The notes under the pieces were generated by a model. The model was not told the origin of the DNA, did not search any database, and saw only the letters and a list, made by a program, of their open reading frames with translations. Shown one piece after another: positions 11,401-22,465 of a stretch of 64,000 nucleotides of DNA (within the stretch, counting starts at the first letter, position 1; every line of letters begins with the position of its first letter). Source of the stretch: Reticulitermes lucifugus (taxonomy: Eukaryota > Arthropoda > Insecta > Blattodea > Rhinotermitidae); NCBI GenBank assembly GCA_026260175.1, contig JAKCWW010001206.1, positions 1-64,000 on the forward strand, read 5' to 3'. Position numbers and translations under genes: made by a program.

Positions 11401-13605
11401 ATTCAGTTACTCTCACTGTTACCTGCCTGTGTAAATAAGGCACTGTAACCGTTGCAGTGCTTACCCAGTAATTTTCATTCCGCTTTTCGTAGAAGGTCAT
11501 TGCAAAATACTTATCTAATTTCTACTGTATTCTACATTATAATACAAGTACACATAATACATTGATACACAATTAAAGCAGTATGAACATCATGAAACTC
11601 TGAAACGGGACTTTTTTATAACATCACCATGTCAAATTTGAAATGAACGTCGTGCATACAGGTACATAGAACACTCTTCCACACCCAAAATTGATACAGA
11701 TTTCTCATCTCACTATTGTGCTGTAAACTGTTACCATACCGTGATTTCAAATAGCATAATAATCGGTAATTGTAAGAGAACCTGTATGAATTGCTCCAGG
11801 TCATCTACACAATATACGGTACAGGCTTCTATACGATAATAATATATAACCCTTTAAAACTTCAGATAGAAAGTGCTGAGCATAAAATTTGTAAAATAAA
11901 CAATTCCAATGCAAGTGAAACATTTTATGTCTAGAAAAAGCACTGTCAGAAATACCTACACTGAATAAAGTAGTTTCCAATCGGCTTTAAGGCCAAGAAA
12001 TAAGTTTTTTGATCAACATATATTCTAAGATTCTAAACTTACTGTAATACTGACGGGCATTACCATAACTTTCGCTGCCGTTTATTGTATTCACCTTGTA
12101 TTCCTACTGCAATCACTACGAAATCCGCCATCTTTTGCTACCAACTCAAAAAACTGGCATATATAACGAGAGAGAAGCGACGTCGAACTGCCTCTCCAAC
12201 CATGGCTAATTTATTTATCAATTAACTGTTAGTGAAAATGATTTTTGATAACAGTGAGAAAATGACATTTTTCGACATATCGTTCATTTTTTGCTTAGTA
12301 AATACATCGCGTGTAGTAACATTACATACCTGTGTAATTTCTCCACACGATGTATTTAAGTATTCTGTACAACTTTTGGAAAAAAAAAACACTGATAATT
12401 TGCACAAACGTCATTATCAGGTCGGAAGGGTAATAAAGATATAAACTGTTTTGTGTGAGGTGTGACCTTAACGTATAAATCTCAGGTTTCTCTCCGTGTA
12501 ATATGCTTCTCCCTTTCAGTATCATGATACCAATGCTCCACGCGTATTTTCATATTTAAACCCCTCTATTTCTAAAGACAAGCGGGTAATGCTTGAAAAC
12601 CTTCAAATAAGGCAATGGTCTTTCGGTAATCGGAAGCATTTGAAGCAAAAATGCTTTCATTTTAGGCTTCGAAAGCTCAACGATGAAAGTTTCTATACAT
12701 CATTTAATAACGCCTCAGATACAAAACCTAAACCACTTGAATCTCATGAAAACCCACAGACAAGCGTCCTTTTTCTTTTGCATTAGTTCTGTGCTCCTTG
12801 GAAAAAGACAAAACGCTGTTACTGTGTACTTCAACTTTTAGGATATGAATATGTTATGAACAGATACCTCTCTAAATATAACTGTAAGAGATTGGCTGGT
12901 TGCCCCGCGCAACGCTAATCACGTCCTCAGCAACCCGCTGCCATCTCAATAGTATGATATCTTCTTACTCCGTAAAAGCAAACCTTACTGCCGCAAGCTA
13001 CAAACCTATACAGTCTAGTCCAAAAATTCGTTTCTATAAATCATAGAATTTACCGACAAGACCTCACATTGTGCCTACTGCTACTAGATCATTCTAAAAA
13101 CACATCAAATGCTTATTTTCCGTCAAATTTTAAAGGATCCACGAAAGTAGATAAAATTAACTATAAAGATAAGATAAAATAATTATATATCCATTTCATA
13201 ATCAAAAAATGTATCAGTTATAAATATTTGTGACACAATTGTGTTAACACACATGTTGGACACTTGCCTTCATCTCCCTGGAACGGATATGACGGACCCA
13301 TATTTTACTTGAAGACAGCGGTAGAGCCAGATTTTGAAATACCAGGTATTAAACAAAATCGAAGAAATTAAAAATGTTCAATAAAATAAAAATTAAACAG
13401 ACTACTATGAAAAGCTGGTTGAGTCATCTCGATAAAATGAAAGGGACAGACCCCAAAATATGCGTTTTAATAAATGAAGAGACGTGGAGACATGGGCATT
13501 TTTTAAATATTTTAATAAATGAGTAAGAACAGATAGGATTCTAATAACTAAACGGGAGAAAACCCCCATACTCTGTATAAGATTAAAGAGAATTACTCTA
13601 ATTCT
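11401..13605. other. Unassigned stretch
   Basis: No gene or repeat recognised in about 2.2 kb. It is strongly AT-rich; short antiparallel open frames near 12222-12525 overlap one another and have no motif. Confidence 0.5.
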
Positions 13606-13792
13606 GATGGTACATGGCAAACCCTCAAATTATCTGAGGGTTTAACCGTATCGTTCACACTGAAAAGGGCAAGAGTCACTGCAGCTACACTTTACACGTT
13701 GATGGCACATGGCACAAGCTCAAATTCTCTGACCGTTTAACTGCATCATTCACTCTGTAACGGTCAGGAGTCACTGCATTTACACGTTACAG
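13606..13792. repeat. Tandem duplication, unit 92-95 bp
   Basis: Two head-to-tail units start at 13606 and 13701. Each opens GATGG-ACATGGCA, continues CTCAAATT-TCTGA, GTTTAAC, TCATTCACTCTG (second unit), AGAGTCACTGCA, and ends TTTACACGTT. They differ at roughly one position in five by eye. Confidence 0.8.
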
Positions 13793-15513
13793 TAGAAACA
13801 AACGGAGTCAATGACTCAAAAGAAGGTAATAACAGAACAAGCTGTACTTAACAGATATAAAATTCTACTTATGCCATTTGCAAATAGGCTATGTTTTGGA
13901 GGTTGTAAAAATGTGAAAATCTCCAAATTCCCGACCCATGCTCTTTACGAAATAAATTATTTAACTGTATGGAATCTAATACTAAATTTAAACTGAATTC
14001 TTTCATCAGTGTGGTAATTATTACATATGGACATCCTCTATCTGGGTGCAGCAGTGCTAACCACGTAACATGAGTCACTTTTCTACTGATGCGGTATTTT
14101 GCATTGTAACGTTGCACATGTTTAAGTGGGAGCACGCCGTCTTATACCTTGTTAACATCACGCTGTATGGGGTGGTTTTATTTCAGCCTACAGGTCTCAA
14201 GTATAAGTCCTAAATTATTCCAGCAACCTATCTCCAGGAAAGCGAAGTTGGGTCAATCTCCAGTCAAGGTGGAACTTGACGTGCTTTTTTCAATCCTCTT
14301 TCTAGATTTTTGCTACAGCGTACGCAGGCAACGAACTCGTAAATTTCAATTAAGAGTTTATTTACAAGCTAGAACATGAGGTGTGAAATTATGAGATAAG
14401 CTGTACCTAATCAATAGTTGTCATATTACATAACCTCGGAAATCCACATCGTTGGCATACGTGCAATTTTGCCATACAAAAACACTTCATACATCACTTG
14501 TACGTACGTAAATAAACTAACCGCTTTTAAAATTTTATTTTGTGTACCTGCAATAATCTACTATCGCCGTGAAAGCGAAAGCTAAATACAGAATTCGTGC
14601 GACCGCCATATAATTGTTTTATATTACACCAAAGTTTCATATTTTAGATAATCCAATTACAATAAAAAAATGTCGCGATCTTATTAGTAGTGTCGCCGCC
14701 AGCTCGCCATTTCGAACGGTAGCCACGTTCGTATTATTAACAGCAGAAAATTAATAAATAGACAGTGATAAGTTCTTGTAGCTTTATGTACATACGAAGC
14801 TTTACATAAATCTGTCAAAATTTACTATAAAAAGATAAACTCACAGGCTACAAGCCAATCTGTTAACATTAACATAAGAAAAGTAAAAAATTGCGGCTTA
14901 TAGCTTTTATTTTACAAATTTTGCCTGTTTTAGGAAATATAAAGTAAACGTGACACTAGGATTGTCCAAATGATTACAATTTTAAATTCAGTTACGTGAT
15001 TAACGTAATCTTAAGAAATAAATTGGTGGACGGTATGTTTTAACAAAGGTTACTGTAGGTTCTCTTTATCCTGGACATTACACAATCTCGAAGTTTCTAT
15101 ACAAAGACACGACTTTTCACAAGCTGGTTATGCTTGCTCTTTTCCACGGACTCGGTACATTCGACTACTGTGGTCCGGTGACAGACTAGCTCAATCAGAC
15201 GGACGCATCAAATACGTCCCTACCTGTTGCCTGAAAACAGAAGCAAAATCATCTTCCAAAACGTGTTTTCATAAGCCGCGGAGAGAAGAAGGCACGGATG
15301 GTTCGGACGTCTACACCGGTCTTTAACTGTCCTGCATAAAGACCCGTAACAACAATAAACACGCCTCATGCGTTTATTATTCGGCAAGAGGGCTTACTAT
15401 ACCAAAAGTACTGTTCTCGCCAACTAATAGTCAACCAACTCCGATAAACAGATATTGTATGTTTCAGGATATCAAAACATCACAGATTATTCAACTTTTA
15501 TTCAACTTTTAAC
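13793..15513. other. Unassigned stretch
   Basis: No gene or repeat recognised. An 88-codon minus-strand open frame at 13869-14135 has no known motif. A locally CpG-richer piece at 14680-14720 stands out slightly. Confidence 0.5.
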
Positions 15514-15585
15514 ATTTTAACCAGTGTAAGACTTGAAACAACCAACAACTACATTTCTCACCTTTCATTTATTTTAACCAGTGTA
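15514..15585. repeat. Short direct repeat, 57 bp apart
   Basis: ATTTTAACCAGTGTA occurs at 15514-15528 and again at 15571-15585. It lies about 90 bp before the hammerhead-like motif. Confidence 0.7.
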
Positions 15586-15677
15586 TAAACACGATTGTAA
15601 AGAATTCATGTTATTCAGTTTTTACTATGTAAACAATTGTACCAATTAATGTAAAAATGTGTAATTTGAGATGATGA

Positions 15678-15722
15678 GTCCCTGAGGATGAACCGGAATT
15701 AAGGGTTCGAAACATGTAGGAC
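15678..15722 (+). ncRNA. Hammerhead-ribozyme-like motif H1
   Basis: Order seen: stem I strand GTCC (15678-15681); core CTGAGGA (15682-15688, fits CUGANGA); one extra T; stem II GAACC (15690-15694) with GGTTC (15704-15708), 9-base loop; GAAA (15709-15712); C15713 can pair with G15716; GTA (15716-15718) at the cleavage-triplet position; stem I strand GGAC (15719-15722), perfectly complementary to the first. This is a type I layout with a minimal stem III, as known for hammerheads in Penelope-like elements and retrozymes. The extra base before stem II is a deviation, so activity is uncertain. Confidence 0.5.
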
Positions 15723-17274
15723 AGTGTTACACAATTAATGTGACTAAACTGTACATTTGTCGGACTATAAATATAGATATAAAATGTACGGAATGAATAA
15801 TATTAAGTTTATACCAAAAGTGTATTTCGAAATACTCCCATGGATCTACACCGTGCCTAATATCATCATCGAGGTCCCCCACACCCCCTCTAGCACAATT
15901 CCTTATATTTCCCTACCACAGGATATTTCAGGTCCGGAAATGATACTCTCTTCCGTCCCTTGCATCTTCGAGTAGCCCAAACACAGCCCACAAATGCGCT
16001 GTCCATGATGGCCCACAGCAGGCAGCCGGCTACAGCATCCGCATTTATCAGCTACCCGAGATTTTAAGACTTGTTACTTGTTCCTTACCGTCCTCTGGTT
16101 CTGCTCTTCTACATCAGGGCCGACTCTATAACGCGAAACGGAAACTGTTAAGCGATAATTCGAGAATGTCACTTCTGTTTCATTAGCTGCTATTGTATGG
16201 TCATAATATTGTTCATACGAAACTTACTAGTGATAACCAGGTGAAAATGTTTGCAAGCTACAAACACTTTAGGCTAGTTGATGTATCTCGAACATTATGC
16301 GGTGTTTGAAGGTGAATACAGTAGCAGCCAGATAGTGTGAAATCTCGAGTACCGTCATTCCTACCATCCACGGGATTTCTTTCTGTGACCTTAACATGAC
16401 TGACAAGTATCAAGATTTTCGTAACATTCTGTATCTAAGGTTACACCTCAAACGTCTAATACGACCGTAATCTTACTGATTAGTTTTCTGTGTTCCAAAT
16501 ATTCAGGTACAAGAACCTTAATTAAGTGGAGCAACTTCACGCTTTTAGCAGTTTGTAGCAATGATACAGACACCAACAGTAATCAACTAGATCATATTTC
16601 GTGTGGGTATTAACCTTTAATTGTCTAATTTTACACACTGCTGCTTAAAGCCAGAAAATGCGGGAGCGTCTTATCAGTAATCCAGTCGGCTGTGTGTGAT
16701 TTCCACGTTCCGCGTCAAGCAAAGGCAAGGAAGATATTTTTAGTAAAAATTCCTGACTTCTACAACAATGCTCATAATATTTAGCCTACAAACATACATG
16801 TCACATTATAAGACAGGATGATACATACAAGCCTATGCTGGAGGGTTTATGACAAACCAGAAAATATATTAATGCAGAGAGAGTCCATGTCAGCTTAGAG
16901 AGATTCGAGGCCTGTATTTGTTTTTCCTACTTGGCCAAGAAGCAAGCCAGCCCCTGATGATCGTTTATAAACGTAACGAAATATTTAAAAAAAAACGTAT
17001 ATATATACATATATATACACACACCAATATGACACTAACAGTAAAGCTACATATACACTTACGAGTTTATGATTGCAAAATTATGTATGTATGTTAATAA
17101 ATGTATAGACTTCTTTCTCACAAATTTAAGAATTTAAAGGAACACATGCTTTATAAACTTTCTTTTTTCAGAACTGGTAATTTCTAAAATAGCCTATTAA
17201 TTAAAGAAAGATTTCTATTCTATTGACTTATTTCGCAACAATACCCAATATAAACGTAGCACAGTATAGACAAG

Positions 17275-17276
<2 letters not shown>
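15723..17276. other. Unassigned stretch
   Basis: No gene recognised. A plus-strand open frame at 15757-15975 has no known motif. At 16952-16990 CTGATGAT, a CGTT/AACG hairpin and CGAAATAT suggest another decayed hammerhead-like motif. A short TATATA/CACACA mixed run lies at 16999-17025. Confidence 0.45.
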
Positions 17277-17306
<30 letters not shown>

Positions 17307-17418
17307 NNNNNNNNNNNNNNNNNNNNNNNNNNNNNNNNNNNNNNNNNNNNNNNNNNNNNNNNNNNNNNNNNNNNNNNNNNNNNNNNNNNNNNNNNNNNGC
17401 ACACGCACACGCACACGC

Positions 17419-17461
<43 letters not shown>
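17277..17461. repeat. CA microsatellite containing an assembly gap
   Basis: CA repeats run 17277-17306, then 92 N (17307-17398), then GCACAC variants and pure CA to 17461. The gap lies wholly inside the repeat, so the true repeat length is unknown. Confidence 0.95.
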
Positions 17462-17462
<1 letters not shown>

Positions 17463-17756
17463 TACAACATGCAAACTATTTGATCTATTTCGTAGATATC
17501 AGAGATAACAACCTTTTTCAAAGCATTGGCTTCAACTGGCTCTCTCATAACCCCCAACCAAACTTTCCCTTCCACAAACTATGCAATACTTTCTCCCGCG
17601 CTTAGTTCTACAATGAATATGGAGGAAAAAGGTCCTCCCAAATCTCAGCACTTCCATAAGGAGGTTCATGTCTTCTGGTTGATTTTCAAGATATAAGGGT
17701 TTTAATTAATAAAGGAAAATAAGTATTGCTACTGCCTGGTGTTACAGAAAGGCTGA
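17462..17756. other. Unassigned stretch
   Basis: Nothing recognised. Confidence 0.5.
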
Positions 17757-17890
17757 TGAAGTAGAATGGGGTTGCGGTAATGCTCTAGACTTGAAGTCGG
17801 ATGACATTAGGTTTGAATCCCTGCCGGAAACTAACCTAATTGACACTGTCCGCAGTTTTCTCCAGTCTCCCCACATGTAACCGGACTTGT
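17757..17890 (+). mobile_element. tRNA-derived SINE fragment (SINE-4-like)
   Basis: A tRNA-like head with GGTTGCGGTAATGCTC and a B-box-like GGTTTGAATCCC is followed by a body with CGCAGTTTTCTCCAG and CTCCCC. This resembles the TTTTCCC-type body of insect tRNA SINEs. No tail or target-site duplication is clear. Confidence 0.45.
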
Positions 17891-18357
17891 AATTCGATTA
17901 GACCAAAACCTCTTCTTTAAAAATTCTTTCCGATTCATTATTTACCAGTCATCCTACAATCGAATCTATAATGTCTGAGATATTGACAGCGTAATAAAAC
18001 AAGCCATGAAGTGACGGCAGTAGTAACAATCCTTTGCTGATTTCAAAATTATGGTGAGTTATCTTGACCTTAAAAGAAACATGGCAGGTGTTCAAAATTG
18101 AAGTTAGAAAAGAAGCGCACAGCGTAGTAACTCTGCCCACTTTTGCAGTTATTGGTTCTGTATGCCAAAACTTCAGAACTTAAACTACACTGAAATGACT
18201 CTTCTTTAATTAACTTTATAATCTCACTGTTAACGAAAGTTGCGAATGTCTACGGACATAAAATACATGTTTAATTTTCTCTTATAACTCTTTCGACTTT
18301 TGCTCCATTAAATATATTTAGCAAGTTAAGGTCAAGATATGCGCCGAAAAAGATACA
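17891..18357. other. Unassigned stretch
   Basis: Nothing recognised. Confidence 0.5.
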
Positions 18358-18460
18358 GGTTTTCATGTAATCTATTCGTTATTATTGTCCAACTTTAAGG
18401 AAAATTGGAATGTTGGATAAATTTTATATAAAAGTTTCAATAAAAAATCACATGAAAACC
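18358..18460. repeat. Nested inverted repeat (hairpin), MITE-like
   Basis: Outer arms GGTTTTCATGT (18358-18368) and ACATGAAAACC (18450-18460) are perfect complements. Inner arms TCCAAC (18388-18393) and GTTGGA (18412-18417) are also perfect. Total span is 103 bp, the size of a small terminal-inverted-repeat element or a stable hairpin. No flanking duplication is evident. Confidence 0.55.
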
Positions 18461-18954
18461 CCTTAATTGTTCTCGAGTTGCTTCAGTCATACAGAGAGAG
18501 TGATGGACGGAGCGATGTTAAAAGACTTTGGAAGCGTCTAAAAACTGGTCGATGTGAAAGTTAAAAGAGTACTGGATGAAAATTTTCAATGGGTTTCCAG
18601 TGTCTCCGAATTTAGAGTAAAACATCGTATTAAACTGTACCGACCTTAATAAAGGTGAAATTATATTTAATAATGATAAAATATCAGAAGAGCATGGGTT
18701 AGATTAACACATAATCCAATAATAAATCACAGGTTGATGAAGAGTACTCTCGTCGGCTTAATTACAAACGTCACATTCTCGTAACCAAATTAATGGAGGC
18801 AGATATGTCAAAGTAAAACAAACAACAACACGAATAATATAGGGAAGTATCGAAAACATAAATTCAGTTCACACTAAACAACAGAGGTGTAAAAAAGAGA
18901 ATAAATTCATAAACAATTAAAAAGGGTTAAATGTCTAAGACTTCTGCCTTCCAG

Positions 18955-19500
18955 TTTCCTCTCTAAAGACCAAAAAATTAAAACATAAAAAATTATGATT
19001 TTTTTTTTCGTTATGCATGGGTGTGAAACTTGGTTTCTCTCATTACCGGAAGAACATTGACTGAGGGTTTTCGAGAAGAGGGTGATGAGGAAGAAATTTG
19101 AACCGAAGAGGGAATAACCTGCAGGTGGCTGCAAAAATGGGCATAATGAGGAGCATCATGATTTACATTCCTCACCAAATATTAGAATGGTGACAAAATA
19201 AAGGCTGAGATTGGTGGGACATATTTCACGCATGGAACAGAAGACAAATTATGCAGAGGTTTTGTTCGGAAACTGAAGGAATGAGTCGCTTGGTAGACCT
19301 AGAAGTAGATGGGAGTATACTATTAAAATTTATCTTAAGAATGAAGATGGGAGGATGTAAACTGAATTATTCTGGCTTACGACAGGGAACAGTGATAGGG
19401 TCTTGTGAACATGGTAATGAACCTTCGGGTTTCATAGACTTCAACGAATTCTTGACTACCTGGAAATCATTAACTTTTCAGGACAGCTCTACACACTCAC
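18955..19500 (+). mobile_element. LINE-A RT C-terminus and 3' tail, longest copy
   Basis: The plus strand reads, across frames, SKDQKIK, VMHGCETWFLSLPEEH, LRVFEKRVMRKKFEPKRE, a SPNIIRM-type block, then SLGRPRSRWEYTIKIYLK, and a tail with ACTTCAACGAATTC. GCETW after the hydrophobic run and the LGRP-x-RRW close are typical of the C-terminal part of a non-LTR retrotransposon RT protein. Several stops and frameshifts show it is inactive. A SINE-2 copy follows immediately. Confidence 0.8.
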
Positions 19501-19527
19501 TTAGCTGCCTTTCAATCAAAATGAAGT

Positions 19528-19745
19528 CCGGATGGCTCGGTCGGTATAGTAACTAGGCAAGTGATTGGTTGACCGAGAAATCGCTTTCCATTCCTGGCAG
19601 GAACAAACATTTCTCTCTCTTGTACATTATCCAGTCCATCTCCGGGACACACACAGCAACCTATCCGATTGCAATTGGGGTTCTGCACGCAGCGATAAAG
19701 CGGCTGGGGCGTGCATATGAGAACTCACCTCCATATTGGACCAAT
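19528..19745 (+). mobile_element. SINE-2 copy, diverged
   Basis: It shares GGTCGGTATAGTAACTAGGC with the family head (compare ATCGGTATAGTGACTCGCC at 24251-24505) and the GCGGCTGGGGCGTG / GAACTCACCTCC block in its body. The tail is lost. Confidence 0.55.
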
Positions 19746-20762
19746 ATCAAGCATGTGTGAATCGGTAGCTCTCCTCTCATGTGTCGTCATCATTTGATCC
19801 CTAAATTAGCACACGGAAATTTTACGTTTTATCTCGCCACAGTACGGCGAATTTCATAGAAAGAGAAGAGTGTTGTGCTCTTTTATTCCTTTAGTACTGT
19901 ACACAGACTGGAAGGTCATTCATGTTGCTAATTAATACCGTAAAATTCAAATACATAGGCTACTTTCAATCCTTAATCCCAGATAAACCTTTTAAGGAAG
20001 TTAGAAGTAACGCTGAATAGATTAGGAAATGCTTCCATTCTGGCGCGTTTTGTCGCTCGGTTTGTCTGTAAAACAGTGCAACTTACAGAAATTGAGTTTG
20101 ACAAAAAAAATGTGTTTTGTTCCTCTTTACGACAAAATTTTAGCGAGTTTCGCTCGCCATGAGTGCATAAATGCATGTAGATTTTCATGCAGAATGACCA
20201 TTATTCTTCCAGATTTCAATTCAAACTGTAATGAGTCGACAGGTTTTACAATAATTCCCAATAACAAATGTCATAAAAATCCGTTTACCGGTTGTCGAAT
20301 GCTTACAAACCAAGACATGGCACAGCTGGACTATTCGCATTTTTGCAAATTTTCGATGCAAGTAAACCCGAAGTTTTAAACTGCATACGTTGCTGGGCAT
20401 CAGTTTAATTCCAACCGAACCAATCGAAACAAGCGACACAACTGCATACGCCTCTATCTGAAAACGTATTAAGTCACTTGGGAATATTCTACAGAGTCTG
20501 GACAGGCACAAACCAATCATCGAACTAAAAAGCTACATAAGGTAACTTGCACTACGAAACGCATACCTGGAATGTAAAAATGACACCTTGTGAATTTTGA
20601 AGGATATTGGGCTTAGGCTAAAGGGTTTCTTTGTCTTGGCTGAAGTCCTTGCGTGTTCATGCTAAAGACTATTGCTACTGGCGAGATGAGGCCCTCATCT
20701 GGAAATCAGATCTTCGGACAGAAAACAATGGTCGAAGGGATAGCTGGAGCTTGAGCCCAGAA
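19746..20762. other. Unassigned stretch
   Basis: A 116-codon plus-strand open frame (20029-20379) and an overlapping minus frame have no recognisable motif. No repeat seen. Confidence 0.5.
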
Positions 20763-20960
20763 CGATGACTATGAAGACTACTGTCGGTGATTTGACGGCT
20801 TTATTTTTATAGATAGTTACAAACACTGCGAAGAAAAGTGTTGTGTCCCTCTTGAACTTCGACCCTGGGAACGGAGGTAGTACGTACATCCGAAATGTTT
20901 GTGCCTCTCCGTCGAACTACGCGTCACCACGTCTCAGAAAACCGCAAACTTCAAGTGACG
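20763..20960. repeat. F1 foldback repeat
   Basis: The left half is weak (GAAGACTACTGTCGGTGA, TAGATAGTTACAAACACTG). The right half is clear: GGAGGTAGTACGTACATCCG, AAATGTTTGTGCCTCTC, CGAACTACGCGTCACCACG, TCTCAGAAAACCG. A 112-codon open frame at 20895-21233 starts inside it and is probably chance. Confidence 0.65.
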
Positions 20961-21729
20961 CCCTGTCGTCCAGCCCGCACTGTAGCCACTACACTGGATG
21001 ACTGTCCATGCACCCTTCCGACATTTCGTGACATGAGGAATCCATTCTTCCGGGATATGACGTTGCACCAATGCGTACGCCAAACGCGTATGGCCTCTAC
21101 CTTAAAGGGCCCAGACGACCTCCGAAACTTTGAAGATGAAGGCACTTCTTTCCTTCGAAAATTCGGGAAGCGTTCACCTAGTGACGCAAAGTCACATCCC
21201 GTAACAACTGATTCCTCAACTACACCACTGTGAAACTCCCAAAGCTCACAGTTTGTGATATGTTATTTATTTGCGGTAAAGACATGCAGCTACCTTCCCC
21301 TCGAGGCCAAACCAGCAGACTGAAGGACCACTCCTAGTCGGCTTCCTGTCACTGCTTGTTCAGCATCTGCACCTATCCTGAACATCTGGAGGACGAACGA
21401 TGCGTTTGTGACAAGGGACCCACTTAGCAAAGCGTCTGCTTATTCTGCTTACATGCCATAATACGATGTGTACTAGGTACGCTGTTGACTTTAAGGACAA
21501 CTTTACGACATCCGGAATCCGACTGGAGATGACGCAAAGCGTAATGGATATTCCTTAATATGATATTTGCTGAGGGGCAATGTTATTAATACGTGAATAC
21601 TAGAACAGCTAAACGAGCGAGTAAGTGAATGACTGTGACTGGATAGAAATTTGCACCCTCTCTCTTGTCTCGACAGAGGGCATTATTTCCCTATACACGC
21701 TATACGTCATCTGCAATCGTACTGTAAAA
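20961..21729. other. Unassigned stretch
   Basis: No repeat recognised. The open frame begun in the F1 copy continues to 21233 with no known motif. Confidence 0.5.
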
Positions 21730-21857
21730 TTTGAGGATTTCACGGCGGTGACTTTAAAGATTACTGCCTTGTGGAAAGTGACGTCGTATAGTTTGGTAAT
21801 GTACATATGTACCAGCGTTCCTTCGGAATTTTATGACCCGCCTACCAAACGCGCAAC
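21730..21857. repeat. F1 foldback repeat, internally deleted
   Basis: The left terminus is well kept: TTGAGGATTTCACGGCGGTG, then GATTACTGCCTTGTGG, AAAGTGACGTCGTATAG, TTTGGTAATGTAC and ACCAGCGTTCC. After that only CGCCTACCAAACGCGC of the right half remains. Confidence 0.75.
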
Positions 21858-22239
21858 ATAATAATCGTTCAGTGACATTCGTACGTTAATAGTTATGTCC
21901 TAAAGTGCATCTTAGCTCAAGAGTTGGATGTCTTGGCTCGAACTCTTGAAAGTTAAATAACTGCTAGCATAGAAACGTACAGAGGGACGTGATGAAGAGT
22001 GTGACACTTTCTTTGCTGGAAAAAAAAAATGTGTGTTAAGCACGTGCATAGAATATTTGGATAAGTGTAAGGAACCTATGGAAGGTTTCTCCTTTCACGT
22101 GGCTGACACTTAATGAGCCATCGAACTGGAATGATGTAGAAACTTCTGTCCAATTTCTGATCAATAATGGGGTGCCAATTGATTACGTACATTGTTTTTA
22201 CCAACCATCTGAAAAAATTCACGGAAAGTCGTTCACGAG
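21858..22239. other. Unassigned stretch
   Basis: Nothing recognised. Confidence 0.5.
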
Positions 22240-22465
22240 TGTTCTAGAACACCAGAAACGGACCAAATATTTCCATATCAAACAAGACGGGCAATGTACG
22301 TAAAACGTAACACTGAGGCTCTTTCACGCATTGTTGCCGTTGAAAAGCAATACCTATTACATATTCTGAGTGTGTGTCTGTAGCCCTAGCAATCCAGTAT
22401 GCAAAGCGCATGCGCCGTGTTGTCATTTGTGACCTCTCGAGCTCTAACAAATGTTTCAACATATC
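22240..22465 (-). repeat. Possible dispersed repeat of unknown class
   Basis: The minus strand encodes RMRFAYWIARATDTHSEYVI followed by IAFQRQQ. I remember very similar peptides (WITKATDTHSEYV) recurring in predicted insect proteins, which suggests a dispersed repeat. There is no second copy in this window and no family name I can give. Confidence 0.35.
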
